DNA from: an uncultured Bacteroidia bacterium
Lineage (GTDB): Bacteria; Bacteroidota; Bacteroidia; Bacteroidales; Prolixibacteraceae
DNA: 33,821 nt
Assembly: GCA_903905505.1 (NCBI GenBank)
Contig: CAIVGL010000091.1
Coordinates: forward strand, 1-33,821
Direction of reading: 5' to 3'
Of this stretch, positions 7,898 through 16,191 are shown in pieces. The position numbers and the translations under genes are program-made. The first letter of the stretch is position 1. Every line of letters begins with the position of its first letter. The notes beneath the pieces are model-generated. The model made no database searches, was not told the DNA's origin, and saw only the letters and a list, made by a program, of their open reading frames with translations.

Positions 7898-9421
7898 TTA
7901 ATGTTTAAAATGTCTGAATCCGGTAACCACCATCGACATGTTATGACTGTCACAGAATTCAACTGATAATTTGTCTCGAATAGAACCTCCCGGTTGAATC
8001 ACCGATTTAATCCCTTCGTTATTCGCGATCTCAACGCAATCAGGGAAAGGGAAAAAGGCATCTGAAGCCATTACAGCCCCATTCAAATCAAAGCCAAAAG
8101 ACTTTGCTTTTTCAATCGCTTGTCTTAATGCATCAACCCGTGATGTTTGTCCAACACCACTTGCTAACAACTGATTTCCCTTTGCTAGTACAATAGTATT
8201 CGATTTTGACTGTTTAACCAAACGATTTGCGAATAATAAATCATTTATAATTTGATTGTCTGGTTTGAGTAGGGTAACTGCTTGAAGATCTTCAACTGTC
8301 TCCCTTTTTGAATCCCTGTTCTGAAGGATCACCCCATTCAATACACTTCGATAGTTTACATTCGGTAAATCGATGTTTTTCCGGATCAAAATGATCAAGT
8401 TTTTCTTCGATTTTAGGTATTCTAAAGCCTCCTCCGTATAGGAAGGTGCGATAATCACTTCGAAGAAAATTTTAGCTGCTTCTTCTGCTGTGGCAAGATC
8501 TATTTGACCATTGGTGACAAATATCCCGCCATAGGCTGAGACTGGATCCCCAGCTAAGGCTGCTATGTATGAGTCGTAAACGGTGTCTCTCGAAGCACAG
8601 CCACAGGCATTGTTATGCTTAAGGATCGCAAAGGTTGTCGTGGTAAATTCGTCGATAAGATTCACCGCTGCATCGAGGTCAAGTAGATTGTTATACGAGA
8701 TCTCTTTACCTGCAAGTTGGTTGAACATCGCTTCGAAATTTCCAAAGAAGACCCCTTGTTGATGCGGGTTTTCTCCATAACGAAGGTGTTTTGAGGTGTC
8801 GAAACTCTGACGGAATTGTTCAGGCCATGCGCCAGCGAAATAGTTATAAATTGCTGAATCGTAATGCGATGAGGTGGCAAAAGCTTCGCTTGCATATTTT
8901 CTGCGATCGGCTAAAGAGGTAACTCCTTCACCCGTATTTAAGAGGTTGAAAAGTAATCCGTATTGGGTTTGATTGGCGATTATCACCACATCGTTGAAAT
9001 TTTTAGCAGCTCCCCGGATAAGCGAGATGCCACCAATATCGATCTTTTCAATTATTTCGGCATCGGATGCTCCTGAAGCTACTGTGGCTTCAAAAGGGTA
9101 TAAGTCAACAATTACTAAATCAATTTCAGGAATGTCATATTGGGCTAGTTGGGCTAAGTCTCCGTCGTTTTCGCGACGAGCTAAAATTCCACCAAAAACC
9201 TTAGGATGCAATGTTTTTACCCTTCCACCTAAGATAGAGGGATACGTAGTGAGCTCTTCTACTGCAGTTACGTTAATATTTAGTCCTTCGATGAAATCTT
9301 TTGTTCCTCCAGTGGAATAAAATTTAACCCCAAGCTGGTTGAGTTTGATAACGATCTCATCTAAGCCATCTTTATGATATACAGATATTAAAGCCGATTT
9401 AATTTTCTTTAATTCACTCAT
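7898..9421 (-). CDS. purH: Bifunctional AICAR transformylase / IMP cyclohydrolase
   Basis: Catalyses the last two steps of IMP synthesis: formylation of AICAR with 10-formyl-THF, then ring closure. The N-terminal methylglyoxal-synthase-like cyclohydrolase domain shows FYSTGGT and the GGRVKTLHPKVFGGIL signature. The C-terminal transformylase domain shows LRYGENPHQ, the Lys-His pair in ILKHNNACGC, and GDPVSAYGG. With the ATG at 9421 the protein has 507 residues, as expected. A longer frame to a TTG at 9448 is unlikely, because the promoter-like TAAATTTG (9453-9446) covers that codon. It heads the operon with mreBCD, mrdA and rodA, and is divergent from the permease gene at 9579. Confidence 0.96.
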   Translation of the reverse strand: MSELKKIKSALISVYHKDGLDEIVIKLNQLGVKFYSTGGTKDFIEGLNINVTAVEELTTYPSILGGRVKTLHPKVFGGILARRENDGDLAQLAQYDIPEIDLVIVDLYPFEATVASGASDAEIIEKIDIGGISLIRGAAKNFNDVVIIANQTQYGLLFNLLNTGEGVTSLADRRKYASEAFATSSHYDSAIYNYFAGAWPEQFRQSFDTSKHLRYGENPHQQGVFFGNFEAMFNQLAGKEISYNNLLDLDAAVNLIDEFTTTTFAILKHNNACGCASRDTVYDSYIAALAGDPVSAYGGIFVTNGQIDLATAEEAAKIFFEVIIAPSYTEEALEYLKSKKNLIILIRKNIDLPNVNYRSVLNGVILQNRDSKRETVEDLQAVTLLKPDNQIINDLLFANRLVKQSKSNTIVLAKGNQLLASGVGQTSRVDALRQAIEKAKSFGFDLNGAVMASDAFFPFPDCVEIANNEGIKSVIQPGGSIRDKLSVEFCDSHNMSMVVTGFRHFKH

Positions 9422-9445
9422 TCTTATATTCTTAATAATTTTATG

Positions 9446-9453
9446 CAAATTTA
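9446..9453 (-). promoter_or_regulatory. Candidate -7 element of the purH-mre operon promoter
   Basis: Read on the minus strand the bases are TAAATTTG, matching the Bacteroidota -7 consensus TAnnTTTG. Initiation would fall near 9439, giving a leader of about 18 bases before the purH ATG at 9421. I do not see a good TTTG -33 box at the usual 18-21 base spacing, so the call is only moderate. Confidence 0.4.
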
Positions 9454-9578
9454 ATAAAAACCTTTAGTTTTTCTTGTTTATTTGGACGTTGAATTGGTCT
9501 TTTTTTATGATTTTTCTTATTTTTCTCCAACTAAATTAGAATAATTTCCTATTTTTAGATTATAATTCGAAAAAGGGT

Positions 9579-10829
9579 ATGCTTCTAGTTCGTTTAATCT
9601 TCGAAAGTTTAAGATTTGCCTATCGCTCATTGGTCGTAAATAGACTTCGGACTTTCCTTTCATTATTAGGTATTACAATTGGGATATTTTGCATTATCTC
9701 GGTCTTTACGGTAATCGACTCTCTTGAAAATACGATCCGGTTAAGTATGTCTAATCTTGGCAGTAACGTGATCTATGTTCAGAAATGGCCCTGGTCACCA
9801 CCCCCAGGCGAGACTGAATACCCTTGGTGGAAATACCTAAATAGACCTGTTCCAACCCTTGAGGAGACGAATGAGGTCTTGCGCCGCTCTACTTTAACTC
9901 AATATGCCGTCTATTTCTTCGGATTTAGTAGGACCCTTAAAAGTGGCAATAACAAAGCTGAGAATGCCGAGATAATTGGTGCTTCCAATGGATTAATGGA
10001 AACATGGAATTTGAAATTGTTGAGTGGTCGTCCCCTAAAAGAAGAAGAGTTTAATTCGGGTGCAAGCAGTGTAATGCTTGGAGCAACTATTGCAGATCAA
10101 CTTTTCCCCAATCGATCAGCAGTCGGTAATCAGCTAAAAATACAGGGGTTTACACTCAATATTCTGGGTGTTTTTGAGAAGATGGGGAATGATGTTTTTG
10201 GAACAAGTATGGATAATCGTGTTTTGATACCTGCCAGATTAGCGGCCCGGATGGTCGATCCGCATAGTGATTTAGGACAAGGAATCATCGTAAAGGGGAA
10301 GCCTGAGGTTACTGCGAATCGATTGTCCGATGAACTTGAAGGGGTGATGCGCTCCATCAGACGAATAAAGCCCGCTGCCGAAAACGATTTTGCCCTCAAT
10401 GAAGTGAGCCTAATCTCTGGTCAGCTCGATAGCGTATTCAAAGTTTTTAATATTGCGGGTTGGATCATTGGTGGGTTTGCAATTCTTGTTGGAGGGTTTG
10501 GAATTGCAAATATTATGTTTGTCTCAGTAAAAGAACGGACGAAAATTATCGGTTTGCAAAAGGCACTCGGAGCGAAAAGTAAATTTATCCTACTCGAGTT
10601 CCTTTTTGAAGCGATTGTGCTCTCGATGATCGGTGGAATGATCGGTCTGATGATCATCTATGGCTTGACTTTCGCCGTTAGCAGGACCTTTGATTTTAAC
10701 CTTGCCTTATCGATGGGGAATATTATTACTGGCCTGTCAATCAGTGTTGTGATTGGACTTATTGCTGGCGTGGTTCCAGCCAGGACTGCCGCTCGGTTAG
10801 ATCCCGTTGAGGCGATGAATAGAGTGTAG
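9579..10829 (+). CDS. ABC transporter permease, MacB/FtsX type
   Basis: A 416-residue membrane protein with the FtsX/MacB topology: one N-terminal membrane helix (about 20-42, with NRLRTFLSLLGITIGI before and within it), a periplasmic MacB-like domain (about 45-280), and three C-terminal helices. The GLQKALGAKS sequence after the second helix and the C-terminal PARTAARLDPVEAMN are characteristic of this family. MacB-type systems work as mechanotransmitters rather than classical importers, and export peptides, toxins or lipoproteins. No ATPase gene is adjacent, so the partner and substrate are unknown. The start ATG at 9579 is preceded by an AT-rich spacer shared with divergent purH. The gene converges on rsmA with a 35-base gap. 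Confidence 0.85.
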   Translation: MLLVRLIFESLRFAYRSLVVNRLRTFLSLLGITIGIFCIISVFTVIDSLENTIRLSMSNLGSNVIYVQKWPWSPPPGETEYPWWKYLNRPVPTLEETNEVLRRSTLTQYAVYFFGFSRTLKSGNNKAENAEIIGASNGLMETWNLKLLSGRPLKEEEFNSGASSVMLGATIADQLFPNRSAVGNQLKIQGFTLNILGVFEKMGNDVFGTSMDNRVLIPARLAARMVDPHSDLGQGIIVKGKPEVTANRLSDELEGVMRSIRRIKPAAENDFALNEVSLISGQLDSVFKVFNIAGWIIGGFAILVGGFGIANIMFVSVKERTKIIGLQKALGAKSKFILLEFLFEAIVLSMIGGMIGLMIIYGLTFAVSRTFDFNLALSMGNIITGLSISVVIGLIAGVVPARTAARLDPVEAMNRV

Positions 10830-10864
10830 TCGGAGCACCCAGAATTTCAGGATTTAGAAAAGAT

Positions 10865-11665
10865 TTATTCCTTTTTTGCCAAATCCAAAGTGATTAATTT
10901 CTCGATGTTATTGGTTAAGTCAATAAATTCTTCGACCGATAATTGCTCTGGTCTTCTGGTTAGAAGGACGGCGTCAAGCTCATCGATGCGAGGAGAAAAA
11001 CCTTTGATGCTGTTCCGGAGCATCTTGCGACGCTGGTTGAATGATTGTTTTACAACCTTGAAAAAGAGCTTCTCATTGCATCCAAGTTCGGTTCTATTAT
11101 TGGCAGTAAGTCTAATGACTGCTGATTGTACTTTTGGAGGTGGTTCAAATACGTGAGGTGGAACATCAATAAGATATTCAATATCGTACCACGCTTGTAG
11201 GAATACACTTAAGATGCCATACACTTTAGATCCTGGTCCTGAAGCAATTCGCTTGGCCACCTCTTTCTGAAGCATACACACCACCTCGGGAATCAACAAT
11301 CTATTCTCTAGAACTTTGAAAAATATCTGGGATGAGATGTTGTAGGGGAGGTTTCCAATGATCGCAAAAGGGGTGTCGGAGACCTGTTTTGGAATATCGA
11401 TCTGAAGAAAATCACCCGTAATAATTCGATCCTTTAACTGAGGGAAATGTTGATTTAAATAGTCTACGGATTCAAGGTCTATCTCAATAACAGAAGTCTC
11501 ATAGGAGCTGTTTTCCAAAAGAAAATTTGTCAGGACACCCATTCCTGGACCAATTTCCAAAACTTTGCCAAGATTTGTTGCCTTTAGTGAATCGACAATT
11601 TCTTTGGCTATACTTTTATCGGTTAGGAAGTGTTGTCCTAGACTTTTCTTTGGTTTTACGAACAT
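10865..11665 (-). CDS. rsmA: 16S rRNA (adenine1518-N6/adenine1519-N6)-dimethyltransferase
   Basis: RsmA (KsgA) dimethylates two adjacent adenines in the 3' terminal helix of 16S rRNA, a late step of small-subunit assembly. The 266 residues show the family order: VKPKKSLGQHFLTD (3-16), SAM motif I LEIGPGMG (36-43), the acidic ribose-binding region EIDLESV, GDFLQID, and the catalytic motif NLPYNIS (105-111). The C-terminal helical domain has FNQRRKMLRNSIKG. The start is ATG. The gene stands alone between two convergent or divergent permease genes. Loss of this enzyme typically gives kasugamycin resistance. Confidence 0.97.
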   Translation of the reverse strand: MFVKPKKSLGQHFLTDKSIAKEIVDSLKATNLGKVLEIGPGMGVLTNFLLENSSYETSVIEIDLESVDYLNQHFPQLKDRIITGDFLQIDIPKQVSDTPFAIIGNLPYNISSQIFFKVLENRLLIPEVVCMLQKEVAKRIASGPGSKVYGILSVFLQAWYDIEYLIDVPPHVFEPPPKVQSAVIRLTANNRTELGCNEKLFFKVVKQSFNQRRKMLRNSIKGFSPRIDELDAVLLTRRPEQLSVEEFIDLTNNIEKLITLDLAKKE

Positions 11666-11733
11666 GCTTGCTTTTGCGTTGATTTTGGGATGTGCTATAA
11701 ACTAGTGTCCTAGAAATAATTACTCATCGGGGT

Positions 11734-11741
11734 CAAAAATA
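11734..11741 (-). promoter_or_regulatory. Candidate -7 element for rsmA
   Basis: On the minus strand the bases read TATTTTTG, an exact TAnnTTTG match. Transcription would begin near 11727, about 62 bases before the rsmA ATG. No clear -33 TTTG is present at the standard spacing, so the assignment is tentative. Confidence 0.35.
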
Positions 11742-11880
11742 CAAAATTGTTAGCTGTTTTAAACAGAGGTTGTAAAATGACTTGGAGACTAGTCACTAGA
11801 TCAAATGCCCTTCACGGATTATTCGATGAAGTAAGTTTTCAAACTTAAAAAACGTTATTTTTACCACAAATGCATTTCAC

Positions 11881-13143
11881 GTGTCCCAGATCAACGTAGA
11901 ACTATTTATTGCGCGCCGGATTTTTAGGTCTCAGAAAACTTCTCGTAGGTTTTCCGAGTCTATTGTTTCATTTGCTGTTTTCGGAATTGCATTTGGACTT
12001 TTTGTGATGCTCTTATCTCTTGCCGTTGTCACCGGATTTAAGAAGGAAATACGAAACAAGGTTATCGGGTTTGGTTCTCATATTCAGCTGGTTAATTTTG
12101 ATTCTAACTCATCGTACGAGACGGTTCCAGTTCCGAAGCATCAGCCTTGGTTGTCAACTGTTCGTCAATTACCAGGGGTGAAAAATGTTCAGATTTTCGC
12201 CACTAAGCCTGGAATTATTAAAACCGTAGATGAGATTCATGGGATTGTGGTAAAAGGGGTAGGAGCTGATTTTGACTGGTCGTTTTTTAAAGAAAATCTG
12301 GTGGAAGGATCTCTCTTTGCCGTTTCTGATTCCCTAAGATCCGATGATGTTTTGATCTCCAAACAGGTGGCTATGTTGCTTAAATTAAAAGTTGGAGATC
12401 CTTTGTATACCTACTTTCTCAATGAGGAAAGTAAGGAGCAGAAGATGCGAAAGTTTAAGATTTGTGGTATTTTCAGTACTAGTCTAGAGGAGTTTGATCG
12501 CCTATTTGTGCTAGCTGATATTGGCCATGTGCAAAAATTAAACAATTGGAGTCCAGAACAAGTGAGTGGATTTGAAATTTCAATTTCAGATTTTAGTCAG
12601 CTCGCTTCTTTAACTCAGCAGGTTCGCCGCATCACCTTGAAATATTCGAAAGACGATGAGACTGTTCTTCGACCTGTTTCCATCACCTCGAAATATCCTC
12701 AGATTTTCGATTGGCTCAATCTGTTGGATATGAACGTTTGGATAATCCTTGGATTGATCATCCTTGTTGCCGGGTTTAATATGGTGAGTGGATTGCTTAT
12801 TCTAATGCTCGAAAGAACCACCATGATCGGTGTGTTAAAAGCTTTGGGAGCGCCAAACTGGAGTATTCGTAAGGTGTTTATCTATATCTCCACATTTCTT
12901 ATCCTTCGCGGTATGTTGTGGGGCAATCTTGCGGCATTTGCCTTTTTTGTCATTCAGAAACAATTTGGTTTGTTTACCCTTGATCCTACAGCTTATTATC
13001 TGAATACGGTCCCTATAAACATCGAAATTTATCCAATTCTCTTACTTAACCTAGGGACTATTTTCGTTACGCTATTGATGTTGTTAGTCCCTTCATGGTA
13101 TGTGACAAAGATCGATCCAGACAAGGCTATCCGCTTTGATTAG
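11881..13143 (+). CDS. LolC/LolE-like ABC transporter permease, GTG start
   Basis: A 420-residue permease resembling LolC/LolE, the inner-membrane subunits that extract lipoproteins for transport to the outer membrane. The N-terminus (ELFIARRIFRSQKT) and first helix (about 28-50) followed by VTGFKKEIRNKVIGFGSHIQL-type sequence are typical. A large periplasmic domain follows, then three C-terminal helices around LIILVAGFNMVSGLLILMLER, with KALGAPNWSIRKVFI, and the C-terminal DPDKAIRFD. The start is GTG at 11881; an ATG at 11870 is out of frame. No ATPase (LolD) gene is adjacent, which is common in Bacteroidota. The role in lipoprotein release is inferred from the family. Confidence 0.85.
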   Translation: MSQINVELFIARRIFRSQKTSRRFSESIVSFAVFGIAFGLFVMLLSLAVVTGFKKEIRNKVIGFGSHIQLVNFDSNSSYETVPVPKHQPWLSTVRQLPGVKNVQIFATKPGIIKTVDEIHGIVVKGVGADFDWSFFKENLVEGSLFAVSDSLRSDDVLISKQVAMLLKLKVGDPLYTYFLNEESKEQKMRKFKICGIFSTSLEEFDRLFVLADIGHVQKLNNWSPEQVSGFEISISDFSQLASLTQQVRRITLKYSKDDETVLRPVSITSKYPQIFDWLNLLDMNVWIILGLIILVAGFNMVSGLLILMLERTTMIGVLKALGAPNWSIRKVFIYISTFLILRGMLWGNLAAFAFFVIQKQFGLFTLDPTAYYLNTVPINIEIYPILLLNLGTIFVTLLMLLVPSWYVTKIDPDKAIRFD

Positions 13144-13208
13144 TTCGCTGGCGCCATTATTTACCTAAAAAATATTTGCAGCGTGTCATTAGATATGCTG
13201 ATTTTTTA

Positions 13209-13216
13209 TACTTTTG
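13209..13216 (+). promoter_or_regulatory. -7 element of the tRNA-Arg promoter
   Basis: TACTTTTG matches TAnnTTTG and lies 13 bases upstream of the tRNA 5' end. The longer string TATACTTTTGCAC (13207-13219) is identical to the one in front of the tRNA-Ser/tRNA-Trp pair, which strengthens the call. A -33 TTTG at normal spacing is not visible. Confidence 0.6.
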
Positions 13217-13229
13217 CACCACTTTAAAA

Positions 13230-13306
13230 GGTCTGGTAGCTCAGCTGGATAGAGCAACAGATTTCTAATCTGTAGGTCATGGGTTCGAATCCCATCCGGA
13301 TCACCA
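13230..13306 (+). tRNA. tRNA-Arg (anticodon UCU), CCA encoded
   Basis: Full cloverleaf by eye: acceptor GGTCTGG pairs with CCGGATC (with two G-U pairs), D stem GCTC/GAGC, anticodon stem ACAGA/TCTGT with loop TTTCTAA giving anticodon TCT, and T arm ATGGG-TTCGAAT-CCCAT. Discriminator A at 13303 is followed by an encoded CCA (13304-13306). It reads AGA/AGG arginine codons. A strong hairpin terminator follows eight bases later. Confidence 0.97.
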
Positions 13307-13313
13307 AAAAAGC

Positions 13314-13346
13314 AAAGGCTTGTAAATAATTTATTTACAAGCCTTT
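13314..13346. terminator. Bidirectional hairpin terminator after tRNA-Arg and the ABC-F gene
   Basis: A perfect 15-bp stem (13314-13328 with 13332-13346) and a 3-base loop, followed on the plus strand by a T-rich run. It ends the tRNA-Arg transcript. Read from the other strand it can stop transcription from the ABC-F gene, whose stop is at 13386, before it enters the tRNA. Confidence 0.85.
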
Positions 13347-13385
13347 TTGATTTTTCAGAACTTAGTCTAAGTCTGTTTCTACGAA

Positions 13386-15029
13386 TTATTTTTGTTTGTT
13401 TCGCTCGAGTTCTCGCAAGTTGTCCATTTTCTTCTTCTGAAGAAAACTGTTGATGTCTCCTAAGTGCTCTTTGACCTGCTTGTTGCCGAACTCAAAAACC
13501 TTAGTCACTAACCCTGAAAGAAAATCGCGATCATGAGAAACAAGTATTAAAGTGCCATCAAAATCCAATAAGGCACTCTTTAAAATATCTTTAGTCTTCA
13601 TGTCAAGATGATTGGTAGGCTCATCGAGAATCAATAGATTTACCGGTTCAAGAAGCAGTTTGATCATCGCTAGTCGCGTCCGTTCCCCTCCAGATAGCAC
13701 TTTTACTTTCTTGGTGATGTTATCGCCACCAAACATAAATGCGCCAAGGATGTCCTTGATTTTGCTTCGAATGTCCCCTTTGGCAACATCGTCAATGGTC
13801 TGAAATACGGTCGTCTCTTCGTCGAGCAACGAGGCTTGATTTTGAGCAAAATAGCCCATCATCGTGTTGTGTCCAAGTGTTAGTGTCCCTTGGTAGTCTA
13901 TCTCGCCCATTAAGCCTTTAACTAATGTTGATTTTCCTTCGCCATTCTTTCCGACAAAGGCAACACGTTCACCTCGTTGAATGGTTAAGGACGCGTTTTT
14001 GAATACCACATGATCGTCATAGCTCTTACTCATCCCATCAAGGATAACCGGGTAGTTTCCTGAACGAGGTGAGGGTGGAAATTTGAGTCTCAAGGCCGAA
14101 TTATCCTCCTCGTCAATCTCTACGATGGTTAGCTTTTCGAGCATCTTTACACGCGACTGCACCTGATTGGTCTTGGAATAGGTCCCTTTGAAGCGTTCGA
14201 TGAAATCTTCGTTGTCGGCAATCATTTTGCGCTGCTCTTCAAACTGCTTTAACTGCTGATCGCGACGTTCCTGGCGCAAGGTCAGGTATAGCGAATAGTT
14301 TACTTTGTAATCGTAGATTCGCCCCATTGTTACTTCAATGGTTCGAGTTGTAATATTATCGACAAAAGCCCTGTCGTGTGAGATCAAGATAACAGCCTTG
14401 GCGCTGTTGATAAGAAACTCCTCAAGCCATTGGATCGATTCGATGTCCATATGGTTGGTGGGCTCATCGAGAAGAATTAGATCGGGCTTTTTTAGTAAGA
14501 TCTTAGCGAGCTCAATCCGCATACGCCAGCCTCCACTGAATTCAGCTGTTGGACGATTAAAATCTTCACGTTGAAAACCCAATCCGAGAAGAATTTTTTC
14601 GACTTCGGCATCGTAATTGATCTCATCGATAGCATAGAATTTCTCACTTAACGTAGACACCTGGTCGATAAGATCGTAATAACTCTCAGATTCATAATCT
14701 GTCCGAGTTGCCATCTCGTGGTTTAAGGCATCGATCTCTTTTTGCATCTCAAAAATGCCAGCAAATGCTTGCGCTGCCTCCTCGAAAACAGTTCGATTAT
14801 CGTCAGCCATCAAATGTTGAGGAAGATAGGCTATAACTGCATCTTTGGGTGCCGATATCTTACCCGATGATGGAGCTTGAGCACCGGCAATAATTTTGAG
14901 TAGCGTAGATTTTCCAGCACCATTTTTACCCATTAGGGCAATCCGATCTTTGTCGTTGATGACAAATGAAATATCTTTAAATAAGGTCGTTCCTCCAAAG
15001 GCTACGGTAAGTCCATCAACAGAGATCAT
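13386..15029 (-). CDS. ABC-F family ATPase (ribosome-associated type)
   Basis: A 547-residue protein with two ABC ATPase domains and no membrane segment, the ABC-F architecture. Domain 1 has Walker A GKNGAGKST (34-42), signature FSGGWRMR and Walker B LILLDEPTNHMD. Domain 2 has Walker A GKNGEGKST, signature LSGGERTR and LLILDEPTNHLD. A charged helical linker (RQERRDQQLKQFEEQRKM) joins them, which is the part that reaches the peptidyl-transferase centre in ABC-F proteins. Members act on stalled ribosomes as translation factors or antibiotic-protection proteins; the subgroup cannot be fixed from reading alone. The start is ATG at 15029. A longer frame to a TTG at 15071 is ruled out in practice because the promoter element TATATTTG (15057-15050) lies downstream of it. 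Confidence 0.93.
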   Translation of the reverse strand: MISVDGLTVAFGGTTLFKDISFVINDKDRIALMGKNGAGKSTLLKIIAGAQAPSSGKISAPKDAVIAYLPQHLMADDNRTVFEEAAQAFAGIFEMQKEIDALNHEMATRTDYESESYYDLIDQVSTLSEKFYAIDEINYDAEVEKILLGLGFQREDFNRPTAEFSGGWRMRIELAKILLKKPDLILLDEPTNHMDIESIQWLEEFLINSAKAVILISHDRAFVDNITTRTIEVTMGRIYDYKVNYSLYLTLRQERRDQQLKQFEEQRKMIADNEDFIERFKGTYSKTNQVQSRVKMLEKLTIVEIDEEDNSALRLKFPPSPRSGNYPVILDGMSKSYDDHVVFKNASLTIQRGERVAFVGKNGEGKSTLVKGLMGEIDYQGTLTLGHNTMMGYFAQNQASLLDEETTVFQTIDDVAKGDIRSKIKDILGAFMFGGDNITKKVKVLSGGERTRLAMIKLLLEPVNLLILDEPTNHLDMKTKDILKSALLDFDGTLILVSHDRDFLSGLVTKVFEFGNKQVKEHLGDINSFLQKKKMDNLRELERNKQK

Positions 15030-15049
15030 AATTGATTTTTTGTAAGGCG

Positions 15050-15057
15050 CAAATATA
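15050..15057 (-). promoter_or_regulatory. -7 element of the ABC-F gene promoter
   Basis: Minus-strand TATATTTG, an exact TAnnTTTG match followed by C. Initiation near 15043 gives a leader of about 14 bases before the ATG at 15029. It also decides the start codon, since the alternative TTG at 15071 is upstream of it. Confidence 0.55.
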
Positions 15058-15103
15058 GCACTTTCATTCAAATCACTAAGGGAAGATTATTAATCTGTTA
15101 TCT

Positions 15104-15136
15104 ATTGATAATCAATTAATTAGTTTATTATCTTTG
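15104..15136 (+). promoter_or_regulatory. Candidate promoter far upstream of the SGNH hydrolase gene
   Basis: ATTG (15104-15107, one mismatch to TTTG) and TATCTTTG (15129-15136, exact TAnnTTTG) are 21 bases apart, the normal Bacteroidota spacing. Initiation near 15143 would leave about 185 untranslated bases before the ATG at 15329. The rest of the 299-base gap between the two genes is AT-rich, with no reading frame or strong hairpin that I can see. Whether the long leader has a function is unknown. Confidence 0.4.
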
Positions 15137-15328
15137 ATTTTGTATGTTCGTCTATCATAGTGCCGTGAACAGCTAACTTCATTGAGTTTATTCTTTTTGA
15201 TTTCCTCGAGGGTATCTTTCGTGAGGGTTTAAACTGCAATTTTGACAATATATTAGTTGTTTAGTTTTAAAATTTAGTATTTTTCAAGTCCAAATGATTT
15301 TGGTTTCTAACCTGTTAACTTGTTCGCA

Positions 15329-16045
15329 ATGAAAAATTTAATTCTTTTTCATCCGTTAAGGAGACTTAGCCTACTATTTCTTGTTGCAGTTGCTTTTTAT
15401 TCTTGCACTGTTTCACAAAAATATGCCAAAGAGGCTAAGGCTAAATGGCAGAATGAAATAGGGGAATTTAAGAAGCAGGATAAAGCTCATCCAGATCCTC
15501 AAGGCGCCGTGCTATTTACCGGGAGTTCGAGTATTCGGTTGTGGTCGACACTTGAAGTTGATGTTAAGCCTTATCCAGTTATTCAACGCGGGTTTGGTGG
15601 TTCGAAATTCTCTGATTTAGCCGTTTATGCCAAGGATATAATTTATCCTCATCAATTTATGGCCTTGGTGATTTTTGAAGCCAATGATATTACGGGTGAT
15701 AAAACGGATAAAACTCCTAAGGAGGTTGCTCGATTGTTTGAAAATATTGTTCAAGTAGTTCGTGAAAAATATACTCGAAAACCTATTTTTGTCGTGGCCA
15801 TAACGCCTACTTCTAGTCGATGGAAGGTGTGGCCTCAAATTCAAGAGGCGAACCGCTTGCTAAAAGAGTCTTGTCTGAAGTTGCCAAATACTTATTTTGT
15901 AGATACGGTGCCATACTATTTAAATCAAGATGGGAAGCCGCGCGATGAGCTGTTTGGAAAAGATCTCCTTCATCAAAATAGAGAAGGGTATCGGATTTGG
16001 GGAACTCTAATTCGCAAAAGATTAGATGAAGTTTTAAAGCAATAG
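15329..16045 (+). CDS. SGNH/GDSL-family hydrolase, predicted lipoprotein
   Basis: A 238-residue secreted SGNH-family esterase or lipase-like protein. The N-terminus has a signal peptide ending in AFYSC, with Cys26 the likely lipidated residue. SGNH blocks are visible: block I FTGSSSIRLW with the catalytic Ser at about 67, block II Gly in GFGGSK (88-93), block III Asn119 in FEAND, and block V Asp212/His215 in DLLH. The substrate cannot be told; relatives deacetylate sugars, cleave acyl esters or act as phospholipases. I start at the ATG at 15329; a TTG nine bases earlier is in frame but would only add three residues. DUF4494 follows 146 bases later with its own promoter, so this is probably a single-gene unit. 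Confidence 0.88.
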   Translation: MKNLILFHPLRRLSLLFLVAVAFYSCTVSQKYAKEAKAKWQNEIGEFKKQDKAHPDPQGAVLFTGSSSIRLWSTLEVDVKPYPVIQRGFGGSKFSDLAVYAKDIIYPHQFMALVIFEANDITGDKTDKTPKEVARLFENIVQVVREKYTRKPIFVVAITPTSSRWKVWPQIQEANRLLKESCLKLPNTYFVDTVPYYLNQDGKPRDELFGKDLLHQNREGYRIWGTLIRKRLDEVLKQ

Positions 16046-16054
16046 CGGAATTAG

Positions 16055-16086
16055 TTTAAAAATTAGCGCGGGAAAAGCTACCTTTG
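16055..16086 (+). promoter_or_regulatory. Promoter of the DUF4494 gene
   Basis: TTTA (16055-16058, one mismatch) and TACCTTTG (16079-16086, exact) are 20 bases apart and match the Bacteroidota -33/-7 arrangement. The bases after the -7 box, TAGTTC, are also common in such promoters. Initiation near 16093 leaves a leader of about 100 bases before the ATG at 16192. Confidence 0.6.
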
Positions 16087-16191
16087 TAGTTCAAGATTTT
16101 CATTCGCGTGGTTAAAGCTTCCTGTTTGATAATCAGAAAATGAATTGGGTTTCAATCAACCCTATTTTATAACTTAAATTAATTTTCCTCG

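Noticed and set aside
11748-11805. Short inverted repeats (CTGTTT/AAACAG and ACTAGT-type) between rsmA and the LolC/E-like gene
   Set aside because: Stems are six bases or fewer and unrelated to each other; not distinguishable from chance in a divergent spacer.
11870-11880. ATG just upstream of the LolC/E-like permease
   Set aside because: It is out of frame with the permease; the in-frame start giving a normal N-terminus is GTG at 11881.
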